Of a DNA stretch of 64,000 bases, positions 31,919 to 41,046 are shown piece by piece (position 1 is the first letter of the stretch; each line of letters starts with the position of its first letter). The translations under genes were made by a program, and so were the position numbers. Location of the stretch: NCBI RefSeq assembly GCF_028527925.1, contig NZ_JAPESW010000004.1:1-64000 (forward strand), read 5' to 3'. Below the pieces are notes generated by a model that was not told the origin of the DNA, searched no databases, and saw nothing but the letters and a program-made list of their open reading frames with translations. This DNA is from Cellulomonas fimi (GTDB lineage: Bacteria; Actinomycetota; Actinomycetes; Actinomycetales; Cellulomonadaceae).

Positions 31919-31962
31919 CGCAGCGGCCCGCGTCACCCTCCCCGGTGGCGCGGGCCGCTGCG
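31919..31962. terminator. hairpin between convergent genes
   Basis: A 19-base-pair stem with one G.T pair (arms starting CGCAGCGGCCCGCG) and loop CTCCCC, after the App1 stop and before the end of the minus-strand small protein gene. It works for both strands. Confidence 0.8.
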
Positions 31963-31976
31963 TCGTCCCGGCTCGG

Positions 31977-32177
31977 TCAGAGGCGCTGCGGGTCGTCCCA
32001 GTCCTCGCCGCTCGCGATGGCCTCGTCGTCGGCCTCGATCTCGACGGCGTGCAGCGACCGCGGCGCGCGGGTCGGGTCGCCGCCCGAGCGTGCGTCGGCG
32101 GCGGCCAGCTCCGCCTCGGGGAGCGGCGGCTCGGCGAGGTGCTCGGCGGCGGGGTCGGAGGTCAGGTCGCGGCTCAT
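31977..32177 (-). CDS. 66-residue acidic hypothetical protein
   Basis: MSRDLTSDPAAEHLAEPP at the start, SGEDWDDPQRL at the end; about a quarter of residues are Asp or Glu and there is no hydrophobic segment. Third codon positions are G/C-biased and the gene has its own terminator after it. No ribosome-binding site is evident; the message may be leaderless. It ends in the short motif DWDDPQRL. I do not recognise a family. It lies divergently next to the GH74 gene. Confidence 0.55.
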   Translation of the reverse strand: MSRDLTSDPAAEHLAEPPLPEAELAAADARSGGDPTRAPRSLHAVEIEADDEAIASGEDWDDPQRL

Positions 32178-32284
32178 GGGAGGTTTCTACCCCTGGTCCT
32201 GCCCGGTCGCACCCGCGGACCACGGGATGGCCGGCGAGTCGTCGCGGGTCGGACGCCGGCTGCGCCCTGACCCCGGCATACCGG

Positions 32285-32296
32285 CGAAAGGTTTCG
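32285..32296. promoter_or_regulatory. CGAAA-GG-TTTCG dyad upstream of GH74
   Basis: A 12-base inverted repeat with a 2-base centre, 28 bases (centre to centre) before the second dyad at 32312-32325. It resembles actinobacterial LacI-type xylanase and cellulase operators of the CGAA...TTCG form. Confidence 0.5.
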
Positions 32297-32311
32297 GCCC
32301 CTGACCTGCTC

Positions 32312-32325
32312 TCGAAGCGCTTCGA
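32312..32325. promoter_or_regulatory. perfect 14-base palindrome, likely LacI-type operator
   Basis: TCGAAGCGCTTCGA, a perfect palindrome with the central CG typical of LacI-family operators. It is followed by TACCGT, a possible -10 box, about 118 bases before the GH74 start. The gene is thus likely repressed by a LacI protein such as the one at 17014, which is inference. Confidence 0.65.
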
Positions 32326-32443
32326 TACCGTGCCGCCACCCGTCGCCCGAGGCTCGCCGTGAGCCCGTCCGGCGACGGGGACGACCGGCCGGGCGACCCA
32401 CGCCCGGCGGGCACACCACCGCCTTCACGAAGGAGTGCAGCGG

Positions 32444-35209
32444 ATGCGCGTCCCTGCTCAGAGCTCTCCCGACCGGCCTGGCCGGCCTCGGCGCCTCGCG
32501 GGCGCCGTCCTCGCGGCCGCCCTCGTCGCCGGCGCCGGGACGGCCGTCGCCCTCGGCTCCCCCGCGACCGCCGCCGACCCCGCATACACGTGGGGCAACG
32601 TCGAGATCGTCGGGGGCGGCTTCGTCCCCGGCATCGTCTACAACCAGTCGGAGAAGGGCCTCGTCTACGCCCGCACCGACATCGGCGGCGCCTACCGCCT
32701 CGACCAGCGCACGCAGCGCTGGGTCCCGCTGCTCGACCACGTCGGCTGGGACGAGTGGAGCCACACGGGCGTCCTCAGCCTGGCGACCGACCCGGTGGAC
32801 CCCGACAACGTCTACGCGGCCGTCGGCACGTACACGAACAGCTGGGACCCGCAGAACGGCGCGGTCCTGCGCTCCAGCGACCGCGGCGAGACCTGGCGGA
32901 AGACGATGCTGCCGTTCAAGGTCGGCGGCAACATGCCGGGGCGCGGCATGGGTGAGCGGCTGCAGGTCGACCCGAACGACAACCGGGTCCTCTACCTCGG
33001 CACCGAGAGCGGCAACGGGCTGTGGCGGAGCACCGACGCGGGCGTCACGTGGGCCAAGGTCAGCTCGTTCACCAACCCCGGGAACTACGTGCAGGACCCG
33101 ACGTCGACCAACGACTACCTGACGAGCATCCAGGGCGTCGTGTGGGTGACGTTCGACCCGGCGAGCGGCACCAAGGGCTCCCCCTCGAGGACGATCTACG
33201 TCGGCGTCGCGGACAAGGAGAACACCGTCTACCGGTCCACCGACGCGGGCGCGACGTGGCAGCGGATCCCCGGCCAGCCGACCGGGTACATCGCGCACAA
33301 GGGCGTCTACGACGCGAAGGGCAAGCAGCTCTACCTCGCGACCAGCGACACGGGGGGCCCGTACGACGGCGGCCACGGCGACGTGTGGCGACTCGACGCC
33401 GCGACCGGCACGTGGACGAACGTCTCCCCCGTCCCCTCGTCGAGCAGCGACCAGTACTTCGGGTACTCCGGCCTCACGATCGACCGGCAGGACCCCGACA
33501 CGCTCATGGTCGTGACGCAGATCTCCTGGTGGCCGGACATCGTGGTGTTCCGGTCGACCGACCGCGGCGCGACGTGGAGCCGGATCTGGGACTGGGCCGG
33601 CTACCCGGACCGCTCGCTGCGGTACGAGCTCGACCACTCCGGCGCACCGTGGCTCACGTTCGGCAAGACGTCGGCGACGCCGCCGGAACCGCTCGTCAAG
33701 CTCGGCTGGATGACGGAGTCCTTCGAGATCGACCCGTTCGACTCCGACAGGTTCCTCTACGGCACCGGCGCGACGGTCTACGGCGGCAGCAACCTCACCG
33801 CGTGGGACACCGGCGGCACGGTCAAGATCGGCGTGAAGGCGCAGGGCATCGAGGAGACCGCGGTGCTCGACCTGGCGGCTCCCCCCGGAGCCGTCGAGCT
33901 GGTCTCCGGGCTCGGCGACGTCGGCGGGTTCGTGCACACCGACATCACGAAGGTCCCGTCGCAGATGTACACGCAGCCGACCCACGGCTCGGTCACGGGC
34001 GTGGACTTCGCCGAGGCGAAGCCCGCGACGATGGTCCGCGTCGGGCAGGCCGTCGACGGGACCGTCGAGTCGCACATCGGCGTCTCGACCTCGTCCGGGT
34101 CGTCGTGGTGGGCGAGTCAGCAGCCGGCCGGCGTGACGGGCGGCGGGACCGTCGCGATGTCCGCCGACGGCGGCACGATCGTGTGGAGCCCCGCCGGGAC
34201 CGGCGTGCACCGCTCGACGACGCTCGGCTCGTCGTGGACCCCGTCGACGGGGGTGCCCGCGGGTGCCCGCGTCGAGGCCGACCGCGTGAACGCCTCGACG
34301 TTCTACGCGTTCGCCGACGGGACGTTCTACCGGTCCACCGACGGCGGGGCGACGTTCACGGCCTCGGCCGCGACGGGCTTCCCGACCACGGGCAACGTCC
34401 GGTTCGGGGCCGTTCCCGGTCACCAGGGCCACGTCTGGCTCGCCGGCGAGACGGGTCTGTGGCGGTCGACCGACTCCGGGGCGACGTTCACGAAGGTTCC
34501 CGGGTTCGAGGACGGCGGCGCGGTCGGCTTCGGCAAGGCGGCCCCGGGCGCGACGTACCCCGCGATCTACACGACGTCGAAGCTGGACGGCGTGCGCGGG
34601 TTCTTCCGCTCGACGGACGCGGGCGCGACGTGGGTGCGGATCAACGACGACGAGCACCAGTACGCGTGGACGGGCGCCGCGATCACGGGCGACCCGGACG
34701 TGTTCGGGCGGGTCTACGTCGGGACCAACGGGCGTGGGATCGTCGTCGGGAACACCTCGGGCAGCGAGCCGACGGTCACACCCACGCCCACGGTCACCCC
34801 GACCGGGACGCCCACCGTCACGCCCACGCCGACGGTGACACCGACGCCGACGGTGACCCCGACACCCACCGTCACGCCCACGGTCCAGCCCACCGGCTGC
34901 TCCGTGCGCTACACGACGAACGACTGGAACACGGGCTTCACCGCGTCGGTCCGGATCACCAACACCGGGTCCGCGACGATGAACGGCTGGACGCTCGCGT
35001 TCACCTTCCCGTCGTCGCAGCAGGTGACGAACGGGTGGTCGGGCAGCTTCGCGCAGACCGGGCAGTCCGTCGTCGTGACGAACGCGCCCTGGAACGGCGC
35101 GATCCCCGCGAAGGGCAGCGTCGACATCGGGTTCAACGGCTCGCACGCGGGCAGCAACCCGAAGCCGTCCACGTTCACGCTCAACGGGACGGCGTGCGCC
35201 GCGGGCTGA
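32444..35209 (+). CDS. GH74 xyloglucanase with CBM2
   Basis: A 921-residue secreted endo-glucanase of family GH74, which cuts xyloglucan. A signal peptide ([20 protein letters not shown], cut near ATAA-DPA, ~43-46) is followed by two seven-bladed beta-propeller halves (~47-770) with repeated Asp-box motifs ([30 protein letters not shown]). [11 protein letters not shown] near 75-85 contains the catalytic Asp79 of the family. A Thr/Pro/Val linker (~773-817) leads to a CBM2 (818-921, Cys819). ATG 32444 has AAGGAG 8 bases upstream. The promoter region has two dyads, so it is likely sugar-regulated. Confidence 0.95.
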   Translation: MRVPAQSSPDRPGRPRRLAGAVLAAALVAGAGTAVALGSPATAADPAYTWGNVEIVGGGFVPGIVYNQSEKGLVYARTDIGGAYRLDQRTQRWVPLLDHVGWDEWSHTGVLSLATDPVDPDNVYAAVGTYTNSWDPQNGAVLRSSDRGETWRKTMLPFKVGGNMPGRGMGERLQVDPNDNRVLYLGTESGNGLWRSTDAGVTWAKVSSFTNPGNYVQDPTSTNDYLTSIQGVVWVTFDPASGTKGSPSRTIYVGVADKENTVYRSTDAGATWQRIPGQPTGYIAHKGVYDAKGKQLYLATSDTGGPYDGGHGDVWRLDAATGTWTNVSPVPSSSSDQYFGYSGLTIDRQDPDTLMVVTQISWWPDIVVFRSTDRGATWSRIWDWAGYPDRSLRYELDHSGAPWLTFGKTSATPPEPLVKLGWMTESFEIDPFDSDRFLYGTGATVYGGSNLTAWDTGGTVKIGVKAQGIEETAVLDLAAPPGAVELVSGLGDVGGFVHTDITKVPSQMYTQPTHGSVTGVDFAEAKPATMVRVGQAVDGTVESHIGVSTSSGSSWWASQQPAGVTGGGTVAMSADGGTIVWSPAGTGVHRSTTLGSSWTPSTGVPAGARVEADRVNASTFYAFADGTFYRSTDGGATFTASAATGFPTTGNVRFGAVPGHQGHVWLAGETGLWRSTDSGATFTKVPGFEDGGAVGFGKAAPGATYPAIYTTSKLDGVRGFFRSTDAGATWVRINDDEHQYAWTGAAITGDPDVFGRVYVGTNGRGIVVGNTSGSEPTVTPTPTVTPTGTPTVTPTPTVTPTPTVTPTPTVTPTVQPTGCSVRYTTNDWNTGFTASVRITNTGSATMNGWTLAFTFPSSQQVTNGWSGSFAQTGQSVVVTNAPWNGAIPAKGSVDIGFNGSHAGSNPKPSTFTLNGTACAAG
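34771..34894 (+). repeat. tandem Thr-Pro-Val linker repeats
   Basis: About 124 bases of iterated ACG-CCC/GTC codons giving [12 protein letters not shown] units in the GH74 protein linker. Synonymous codons vary, so this is a protein-level repeat, not a satellite. Confidence 0.75.
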
Positions 35210-35248
35210 CGCCCGCGCCCAGCACCGACGTCCGACGCACCGCGTGAC

Positions 35249-35287
35249 GGGGTGGCGGGCCGCGCGACACGCGCGGCTCGCCACCCC
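35249..35287 (+). terminator. terminator after GH74 gene
   Basis: A 17-base-pair stem with one G.T pair (GGGGTGGCGGGCCGCGC) and loop GACAC, 40 bases past the GH74 stop. Confidence 0.8.
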
Positions 35288-35388
35288 GGTCGGTCGTCCC
35301 ACGACCCGTCCGAAGTCATGGGACGAGAGAGACGAACGTCACACGTCCCTCGCTGTAGAGATTCTCGACGTCGACATACGCTCGAATC

Positions 35389-36870
35389 GTGGCGCATCGC
35401 GAAGAGACAGTGGACGTCGTCCTCGTCGGCGGCGGGATCATGAGCGCGACCCTGGCCGCCCTCATCACGACGCTCGAGCCGACGTGGACCGTCGAGATCC
35501 ACGAGCGCCGCGCGGAGGTCGCGACGGAGTCGTCGAACCCGTGGAACAACGCGGGCACCGGCCACGCCGCGCTCTGCGAGCTCAACTACACGCCGCAGCG
35601 CGCCGACGGCACGATCGACATCGCCAAGGCCGTCACGATCAACGAGCAGTTCGAGCTCTCGCGCGAGCTCTGGAACCACCTCGCGACGAACGGCCGCCTC
35701 CCCGGCGGGACCGGGTTCCTCTCCTCGACCCCGCACATGACCTTCGTGCGCGGCGAGGCGAACGTCGACTACCTGCGCCGCCGGTGGGAGACCCTGCGCG
35801 CGCACCCGCTCTTCTCGGACCTCGAGTTCAGCGACGACCCCACGACGATCGCCGCGTGGGCGCCGCTGCTCATCGACGACCGCGACCCGGCCGAGCCCGT
35901 CGCCGCGACGCGCGCGAGCTCCGGCACGGACGTCGACTTCGGCGCCCTCACGCGCTCGATGCTCGACGACGCCCAGAGCCGCGGCGCGCGCCTGCACGTC
36001 GAGAGCGAGGTCACGCGCCTGCGTCAGGGCCGCGACGGCGCCTGGACGCTGCGCATCAAGGACCGCCGCTGGAACGGCAACCGCAAGACCCGCCGGGTGC
36101 GGGCCCGCTTCGTGTTCATCGGTGCCGGCGGCGGTGCGCTGCCCCTGCTGCAGAAGTCGGGCATCCCCGAGGCGAAGGGCTTCGCGGGCTTCCCGATCAG
36201 CGGGCAGTTCCTGCGCACCACGAACCCCGAGATCGTCGCCCGGCACCAGGCGAAGGTGTACGGCAAGGCCGACATCGGCGCGCCGCCGATGTCCGTCCCG
36301 CACCTCGACACCCGCGTCGTCGACGGCGGCACCGCGCTGCTCTTCGGCCCGTACGCCGGCTGGAGCATGAAGTTCCTCAAGCACGGATCGTGGCTCGACC
36401 TGCTGAAGTCGATCCGCCCGGACAACCTCATCCCCATGCTCGCGGTGGGCGTCCGGAACCTCGACCTGCTGAAGTACCTCATCAGCGAGGTCACCGCGAC
36501 GGACACCGACCGGCTGCGCACGCTGCGTGCGTTCATGCCCACCGCGCACCCGCGCGACTGGGAGCTCATCACCGCGGGCCAGCGCGTGCAGGTCATCAAG
36601 CGCGACCGGAAGAAGGGCGGGGTGCTCGAGTTCGGCACCGAGCTCGTCACCTCCGCGGACGGCTCGATCGCCGGCCTGCTCGGCGCCTCCCCCGGCGCGT
36701 CGACGGCCGTCGCGACGATGCTCGACCTGCTGGACCGCTGCTTCCCCGAGCGCGTCGAGGGCTGGCGCCCGCAGCTGCGTGCGATGATGCCGTCGCTCGG
36801 CGGCGCGCACTGGGACGAGTCGTTCGAGCTCGACCAGCTCGTCGACGAGCGGGTCGCCACCGACCACTGA
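35389..36870 (+). CDS. mqo: malate:quinone oxidoreductase
   Basis: A 493-residue FAD enzyme that oxidises malate to oxaloacetate and passes electrons to membrane quinones. The FAD motif [15 protein letters not shown] is at 11-25, [18 protein letters not shown] (50-67) is diagnostic for Mqo, and the C-terminal [20 protein letters not shown] belongs to the FAD domain. Length fits the family (about 490-500). GTG 35389 has no ribosome-binding site, but a TACGCT -10-like box lies 7 bases before it, suggesting a leaderless message. A small gene follows 8 bases downstream and is likely co-transcribed. Confidence 0.95.
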   Translation: MAHREETVDVVLVGGGIMSATLAALITTLEPTWTVEIHERRAEVATESSNPWNNAGTGHAALCELNYTPQRADGTIDIAKAVTINEQFELSRELWNHLATNGRLPGGTGFLSSTPHMTFVRGEANVDYLRRRWETLRAHPLFSDLEFSDDPTTIAAWAPLLIDDRDPAEPVAATRASSGTDVDFGALTRSMLDDAQSRGARLHVESEVTRLRQGRDGAWTLRIKDRRWNGNRKTRRVRARFVFIGAGGGALPLLQKSGIPEAKGFAGFPISGQFLRTTNPEIVARHQAKVYGKADIGAPPMSVPHLDTRVVDGGTALLFGPYAGWSMKFLKHGSWLDLLKSIRPDNLIPMLAVGVRNLDLLKYLISEVTATDTDRLRTLRAFMPTAHPRDWELITAGQRVQVIKRDRKKGGVLEFGTELVTSADGSIAGLLGASPGASTAVATMLDLLDRCFPERVEGWRPQLRAMMPSLGGAHWDESFELDQLVDERVATDH

Positions 36871-36878
36871 GGAACGCC

Positions 36879-37187
36879 ATGACCGTCCACGACGCGGCGA
36901 CGCCGGTCGTGCCGGTGAGCGCCGAGATGCGCCGCGCCAAGGTGCGCGCCGCGACCGACCACACCACCGTCGGGCTCGTCGACACCACGCCCGACGGGCA
37001 CGTCACCATCGCGTGCGCGTGCGGCATGCAGCTCACCAACGGCCCCACCTGGACGCTCGACGAGCACATCCGGCTGCACCGCGCCGAGGCGCGCTTCCTC
37101 GCGCTGTCGGCCGTCGCGCCCCCGGGCATCCCGCGACTCGTGAGCACGCACGTCGTCGCGGGCGACGCGACCGACCCCCTGGCCTGA
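36879..37187 (+). CDS. 102-residue hypothetical protein
   Basis: Starts at ATG 36879, 8 bases after the mqo stop, with GAGGAA upstream (GAGGAACGCC). The sequence is ordinary and soluble (MTVHDAATPVVPVSAEMRRAK, then TIACACGMQLTNGPTWTLDEH) with Cys49 and Cys51 in the middle. It has the codon bias of real genes. I do not recognise a family. The operon position suggests expression with mqo but gives no function. Confidence 0.65.
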   Translation: MTVHDAATPVVPVSAEMRRAKVRAATDHTTVGLVDTTPDGHVTIACACGMQLTNGPTWTLDEHIRLHRAEARFLALSAVAPPGIPRLVSTHVVAGDATDPLA

Positions 37188-37238
37188 CCGTCCCCGTCGC
37201 GGGCGACGCTCCTCGCGCGCGCCGCCTGTCGTGCGCAA

Positions 37239-37257
37239 GGGCCGTGCCGCACGGCCC
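37239..37257 (+). terminator. hairpin after the mqo operon
   Basis: An 8-base-pair perfect stem GGGCCGTG with loop CCG, in the gap before the convergent DUF2277 gene. Confidence 0.55.
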
Positions 37258-37305
37258 GACCAACCGTCAGCGCCCCGACCCCGTCGGGGACGGCTCGTGC
37301 GGGGC

Positions 37306-37677
37306 TCAGCGCGCGGCCGCGACCTCGTCGAGGTCGTCGTGCAGGTCGTCGTCCTCGTGCGTGTGCGGCAGCCCCAGCTCGTGGGCGCGCTCGTGCTCCT
37401 CGCGTGCCGCGATCCGTGCGGCGATGCGCGCCTGCACCTCGGGGCGGCGCAGGGGCGGCACCGTCGTGGGCGGCTGGCGGCGCGCGGGCAGCTCGTCCAG
37501 CAGCCGCGCGGTGATCGCCGCGATCTCGGCCACCGCGGCCTCGAAGGGTTCGCGCGTCGAGTCGCTGAGCGACTGGACGCCCGTCACCTTCCGCACGTAC
37601 TGGCGGGCGGCCGCCTCGATCTCCTCGGTCGTCGCGGGCGGCTCGAGCCCGCGCAGCGTCGTGATGTTCCGGCACAT
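37306..37677 (-). CDS. DUF2277 family protein
   Basis: A 123-residue protein starting MCRNITTLRGLEPPATTEEI, the hallmark N-terminus of DUF2277. The conserved RKVTGVQ and AEIAAITARLLDEL follow. The tail (~75-123) is charged, with HTHEDDDLHDDLD. Function is unknown. It is read in the same direction as the ogt/sigma pair, 10 bases after ogt, so it may be the last gene of that unit. Confidence 0.85.
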   Translation of the reverse strand: MCRNITTLRGLEPPATTEEIEAAARQYVRKVTGVQSLSDSTREPFEAAVAEIAAITARLLDELPARRQPPTTVPPLRRPEVQARIAARIAAREEHERAHELGLPHTHEDDDLHDDLDEVAAAR

Positions 37678-37687
37678 GCGGCCGACG

Positions 37688-38287
37688 CTACGCCGCGCGT
37701 CCGACGCGCGCCTCCAGCTCGAGCAGCGCCTGCTTCGCCGCGTCGCCACCCGCGTACCGGCCGGGGGTCCCGTCGGAACGGACCACCCGGTGGCACGGCA
37801 CGACGAGCGGCACGGGGTTGAGCGCGCACGCGGTCCCGACCGCCCGCACGGCACGGGGGCTGCCCGCCGACGCGGCGACCTGCGCGTAGGACGCGGTGCG
37901 TCCGTACGGGATGTCCGGCAGGTGCTCGACGACGGACCGCCGGAAGCCCGCGGTCAGGCGCAGGTCGACCGGGACGTCGAACGTCAGCCGGGCCCCGGCG
38001 AAGTACTCGTCGAGCTCGCGTGCCACGTCGTCGAGCGCGCGCGGGGCCTCGAGGACGCGCGGGCTGACCCGCTCCGCGAGGTCCTGCAGCACCCGCTCGT
38101 GGTCCTGGACGGCGAACGCCACGCGGACGACACCCGCGGGCGTGCGGGCGAGCAGCAACGGACCGACCGGGCTGTCGACCGTGCGGTACGCGACGTCGAG
38201 CAGCCCGTCCGCGGTCGCGCGCGCGACGAGGTCGGCGTGCAGCCGCGTGAGCTGCTCCCCCGTCACCGGGGCCGGTGTGGTCGTCAT
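37688..38287 (-). CDS. ogt: methylated-DNA--protein-cysteine methyltransferase
   Basis: A 199-residue suicide repair protein that takes the alkyl group from O6-alkylguanine onto its cysteine. The active site PCHRV has Cys165, and the helix RAVRAVGTACALNP before it is typical. The N-terminal domain (~34-110) starts TVDSPVGPLLLARTPAG. ATG 38287 overlaps the stop of the sigma gene by 4 bases, so the two are coupled. The ribosome-binding site GGAGGGAG is inside the sigma gene. Confidence 0.93.
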   Translation of the reverse strand: MTTTPAPVTGEQLTRLHADLVARATADGLLDVAYRTVDSPVGPLLLARTPAGVVRVAFAVQDHERVLQDLAERVSPRVLEAPRALDDVARELDEYFAGARLTFDVPVDLRLTAGFRRSVVEHLPDIPYGRTASYAQVAASAGSPRAVRAVGTACALNPVPLVVPCHRVVRSDGTPGRYAGGDAAKQALLELEARVGRAA

Positions 38288-38766
38288 CGTGACTCTCCCT
38301 CCTCCGCGAAGCGCGGGTACGTCCGGCGCAGGACGGCGATGCCATCGGCGGCCGCCCGTCGTGCCGCGGCCACCGTCCCGCCCAGCACCGCCGCGACCTC
38401 CTCGTACGGCAGCCCGCCGAGGTGGTGGTACGTGACGGAACGGCGCTGCTTGTCGGGCAGCGCCGCCAGCGCCGCCCATAGGTCCAGGTCGCGCCCGTCG
38501 GTCGGCGCGGTGCGTTCGGGCAGCTCGGCGACCGGGACCGCCTGGCGGGCGGCGCGCCGGGTGACGTCGACCGCGCGCCGCCGGGCGATGGTGACGAGCC
38601 ACGCCTCGACGTTCGCGTCCGCCGGCAGGTCCGGGTAGGCACGCAGCGCCGACAGGAACGTCTCGGACCACGCGTCGTCGGCGTCGATCGGTCCCAGGAC
38701 CGACCGGCAGACGCGTAGCACCGTCGCGCCGTGCTCGACGACGACCCGCTCGAACGGTTGCTTCAC
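38284..38766 (-). CDS. ECF-type RNA polymerase sigma factor
   Basis: A 160-residue sigma-70 family factor. Region 2 is seen in VLRVCRSVLGPIDADDAWSE and ETFLSALRAYPDL with AWLVTIARRRAVD; region 4 in LAALPDKQRRSVTYHHLGGL and the HTH YEEVAAVLGGTVAAARRAA. No anti-sigma gene lies next to it; instead it is translationally coupled to ogt. GTG 38766 is taken as start (VKQPFERVV); a GTG two codons upstream is possible. The upstream bases have no ribosome-binding site, so the message may be leaderless. Its target promoters are unknown. Confidence 0.88.
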   Translation of the reverse strand: MKQPFERVVVEHGATVLRVCRSVLGPIDADDAWSETFLSALRAYPDLPADANVEAWLVTIARRRAVDVTRRAARQAVPVAELPERTAPTDGRDLDLWAALAALPDKQRRSVTYHHLGGLPYEEVAAVLGGTVAAARRAAADGIAVLRRTYPRFAEEGESR

Positions 38767-38845
38767 GCCCACAGTGTGCAGACGCCCGAGCCGCGCCGGG
38801 TGTGAGGTGTCCCCGACAGGTCGGCGTGTCAGGCACAGTGGAGCC

Positions 38846-39823
38846 ATGACGAACCTGGACGTGCGCCCGGAGGAGGCGCTGTGCGAGGCGCTCGGGATGC
38901 GTGGCCCCGTCGCCGAGCTGCACGAGGCGCGCGAGGTCCCGCTCGGGGGCGTGCGCGCGATGCAGGTGCGCCGGACGCTGCCGCAGCGCGCGCTCCCCCT
39001 GGTCGGCGCGTGGTGCTTCCTCGACGAGATGGGCCCGCAGTCCGTCGACATGCGCGTGCTCCCCCACCCGCACACCGCGCTGCAGACGGTGACATGGCCG
39101 CTCGTCGGCGAGATCCTGCACCGCGACTCCGTGGGGTCCGAGGTCGTCGTCCGGCCGGGACAGCTCAACCTCATGACCGCCGGGCACGGCGTCGCGCACT
39201 CCGAGTTCACGCTCGGCGACGCCGCGCCGCTGCACGGGGTCCAGCTGTGGGTCGCGCTGCCCGACGACGTCGCGGACGGCGCGCGGTCCTTCGAGCAGGT
39301 CACGGACGTGCCGGTGTGGGAGGCGCGCGGAGCGCGCGCGTCGGTGTTCATCGGCGGGATCGACGACGCCCGGTCGCCGGCGCGCGTGCACACCCCGCTG
39401 CTGGGGGCCGACGTGGTCGTCGGCCCCGGCCACGACGTCGTGCTGCCGCTCGAGCGCGGGTTCGAGCACGCCGTCCTGGTGCTGGCCGGCCGGGCGACGG
39501 TCGCGGACGTCGAGGTCGCGCCCGGGCCGCTGCTCTACCTCGGGGACGGCCGCGACCAGGTCGTCGTGCGCGCCGGGGCTGATGGGGCCCGCCTCATGCT
39601 GCTCGGCGGCGAGCCGTTCGACCACGACCTCGTCATGTGGTGGAACTTCGTCGGCCGGTCGCACGCCGACATCGCCGCCGCCCGCGCCGCCTGGGAGTCG
39701 CCCGACGCCGCCGACCGGTTCGGGTCGGTCGTCGGCCACGGGCCCGAACGCATCCCCGCGCCCGCCCTGCCCAACGTGCGGCTCCAGCCGCGCCGCCGCC
39801 GTCCCCGACCGGAGAGCCCGTGA
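38846..39823 (+). CDS. pirin family protein
   Basis: A 325-residue bicupin. The pirin metal motif is seen as LPHPHTALQTVTW and EILHRDS, then QLNLMTAGHGVAHSE with further conserved His; the C-terminal cupin includes EHAVLVLAGRA and the DHDLVMWWNFVGRS motif. Pirins bind iron and some cleave quercetin; the role is unknown. ATG 38846 lies close to the divergent sigma start (79 bases), so both share one promoter region. The stop overlaps the YbaK start by 4 bases. Confidence 0.92.
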   Translation: MTNLDVRPEEALCEALGMRGPVAELHEAREVPLGGVRAMQVRRTLPQRALPLVGAWCFLDEMGPQSVDMRVLPHPHTALQTVTWPLVGEILHRDSVGSEVVVRPGQLNLMTAGHGVAHSEFTLGDAAPLHGVQLWVALPDDVADGARSFEQVTDVPVWEARGARASVFIGGIDDARSPARVHTPLLGADVVVGPGHDVVLPLERGFEHAVLVLAGRATVADVEVAPGPLLYLGDGRDQVVVRAGADGARLMLLGGEPFDHDLVMWWNFVGRSHADIAAARAAWESPDAADRFGSVVGHGPERIPAPALPNVRLQPRRRRPRPESP

Positions 39824-40317
39824 CCGAGACCCTGCCCCCGTCCGCCCGCCGGGTCGCCGACGCCCTCCGCGACGCCGGCGTCGCCGGGCAGGTGACCGTG
39901 CTGCCCGACTCGGCACGCACGGCCGCCGAGGCCGCCGCCGCGCTCGGCTGCCCGGTCGGCGCGATCGCGAACAGCCTCGTGTTCCTCGCCGACGGTGTGC
40001 CGCTGCTGGTGCTGACCAGCGGTCGGCACCGCGTCGACACCCTCGGGCTGGCGCGCCGGCTCGGGCGCGAGCGGATCGTGCGTGCGACACCCGACCAGGT
40101 GCGCGCCGCGACAGGTCAGGCGATCGGCGGCGTCGCGCCCGTCGGGCACCCCGCACTGCTCGAGACGGTCGTCGACGTAGCGCTCGACGAGCACGCCCAG
40201 GTGTGGGCCGCCGGTGGGACGCCGCACTCGATCTTCCCCACGACGTTCGACGAGCTCGTCGCGATCACCGGCGGCACGCCGCTGGTCGTCGCCGACGACG
40301 AGGTCGCCGCAGGCTGA
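39820..40317 (+). CDS. YbaK/ProX-type aminoacyl-tRNA deacylase
   Basis: A 165-residue protein of the YbaK/EbsC family, which hydrolyses misacylated tRNA such as Cys-tRNA(Pro). Seen: GCPVGAIANSLVFLAD, LLVLTSGRHRVD, RATPDQVRAATGQAIGGVAPVGH and VWAAGGTPHSIFP. GTG 39820 overlaps the pirin stop (GTGA). It ends 6 bases before the convergent anti-sigma stop. The length and motifs are complete. Confidence 0.92.
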   Translation: MTETLPPSARRVADALRDAGVAGQVTVLPDSARTAAEAAAALGCPVGAIANSLVFLADGVPLLVLTSGRHRVDTLGLARRLGRERIVRATPDQVRAATGQAIGGVAPVGHPALLETVVDVALDEHAQVWAAGGTPHSIFPTTFDELVAITGGTPLVVADDEVAAG

Positions 40318-40323
40318 GCCTCG

Positions 40324-41046
40324 TCAGGTCATCGCGGCGGCCAGCGGGTCCTCCGCGCCCTGCAGCCGGATCTCGACGCGCGCGATGTCGTCCGCCGGGA
40401 TGCTCGACGACGCGCCCAGCCCGCGCGCCTGGCCGCTGTGCGACGACCACGTCGCCACGACGGTCGCCGTCCCGTCGGCCTGGACGAGCACGAGCTCGTA
40501 CACGAGCGTGTAGTCCGCCGGCGGTGCCGGGTACTCGCACGACCAGTCGAGGCGCGTGCCCCAGTTCTTCTGCTGCATCGTGAGGTTCGCGGTCACGTCG
40601 ACGCTGCCGACCGGTCGCAGCGCGAGGTGCGACGCCTGCGCCGTGACCGGCGCGGGGGCGACGGTCCGGGCGATCCACGCACCTCCGACGGCCGCGACGA
40701 GGGCCACCGCGGCGGCCACGGCGATGGTCCCGAGCCGGCGACGACGGCGCGTCGCCCGAGCACGTCCGGCGACGGCCGCGAGGTCGACGACCTCCGCCTC
40801 CGGGACGTCGGACGGCTCCGCGCTCAGGAGCACCGCGGCCTGGTCGGGCGGCAGGGCGCGCAGGATGCCGGGCATCCCCGCGAGCTCGGCGACACGGTCC
40901 TGGCACGCGTCGCAGCCCGCGAGGTGCTCCTCGAACCGTCGACGGTCCGACGGTCCGAGCGCCCCCAGCACGTACGCCGCGTCCCACTCGCGGAACGGGT
41001 CGTCCGCGGGCAGGTCCGGCCGGTCGGCGCTGTCGCGGCCGGTCAT
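40324..41046 (-). CDS. anti-sigma factor (zinc-finger RskA type)
   Basis: A 240-residue single-pass membrane anti-sigma factor. A ZAS zinc motif (His41, Cys45, Cys48 in HLAGCDACQD) forms the sigma-binding domain. A basic ATRRRRRLG stop leads into one helix (IAVAAAVALVAAVGGAWIA, ~107-126). The outside domain (~130-240) is of RskA type (LALRPVGSVDV, GTRLDWSCEYPA). ATG overlaps the sigma stop by 4 bases. It holds the ECF sigma at the membrane; the signal that frees it is unknown. Confidence 0.9.
   Translation of the reverse strand: MTGRDSADRPDLPADDPFREWDAAYVLGALGPSDRRRFEEHLAGCDACQDRVAELAGMPGILRALPPDQAAVLLSAEPSDVPEAEVVDLAAVAGRARATRRRRRLGTIAVAAAVALVAAVGGAWIARTVAPAPVTAQASHLALRPVGSVDVTANLTMQQKNWGTRLDWSCEYPAPPADYTLVYELVLVQADGTATVVATWSSHSGQARGLGASSSIPADDIARVEIRLQGAEDPLAAAMT

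Noticed and set aside
34771-34894. Tandem repeats as a CRISPR or satellite
   Set aside because: They are in-frame Thr-Pro-Val linker codons of the GH74 enzyme, with no spacers and varied synonymous codons. I saw no CRISPR array in the window.
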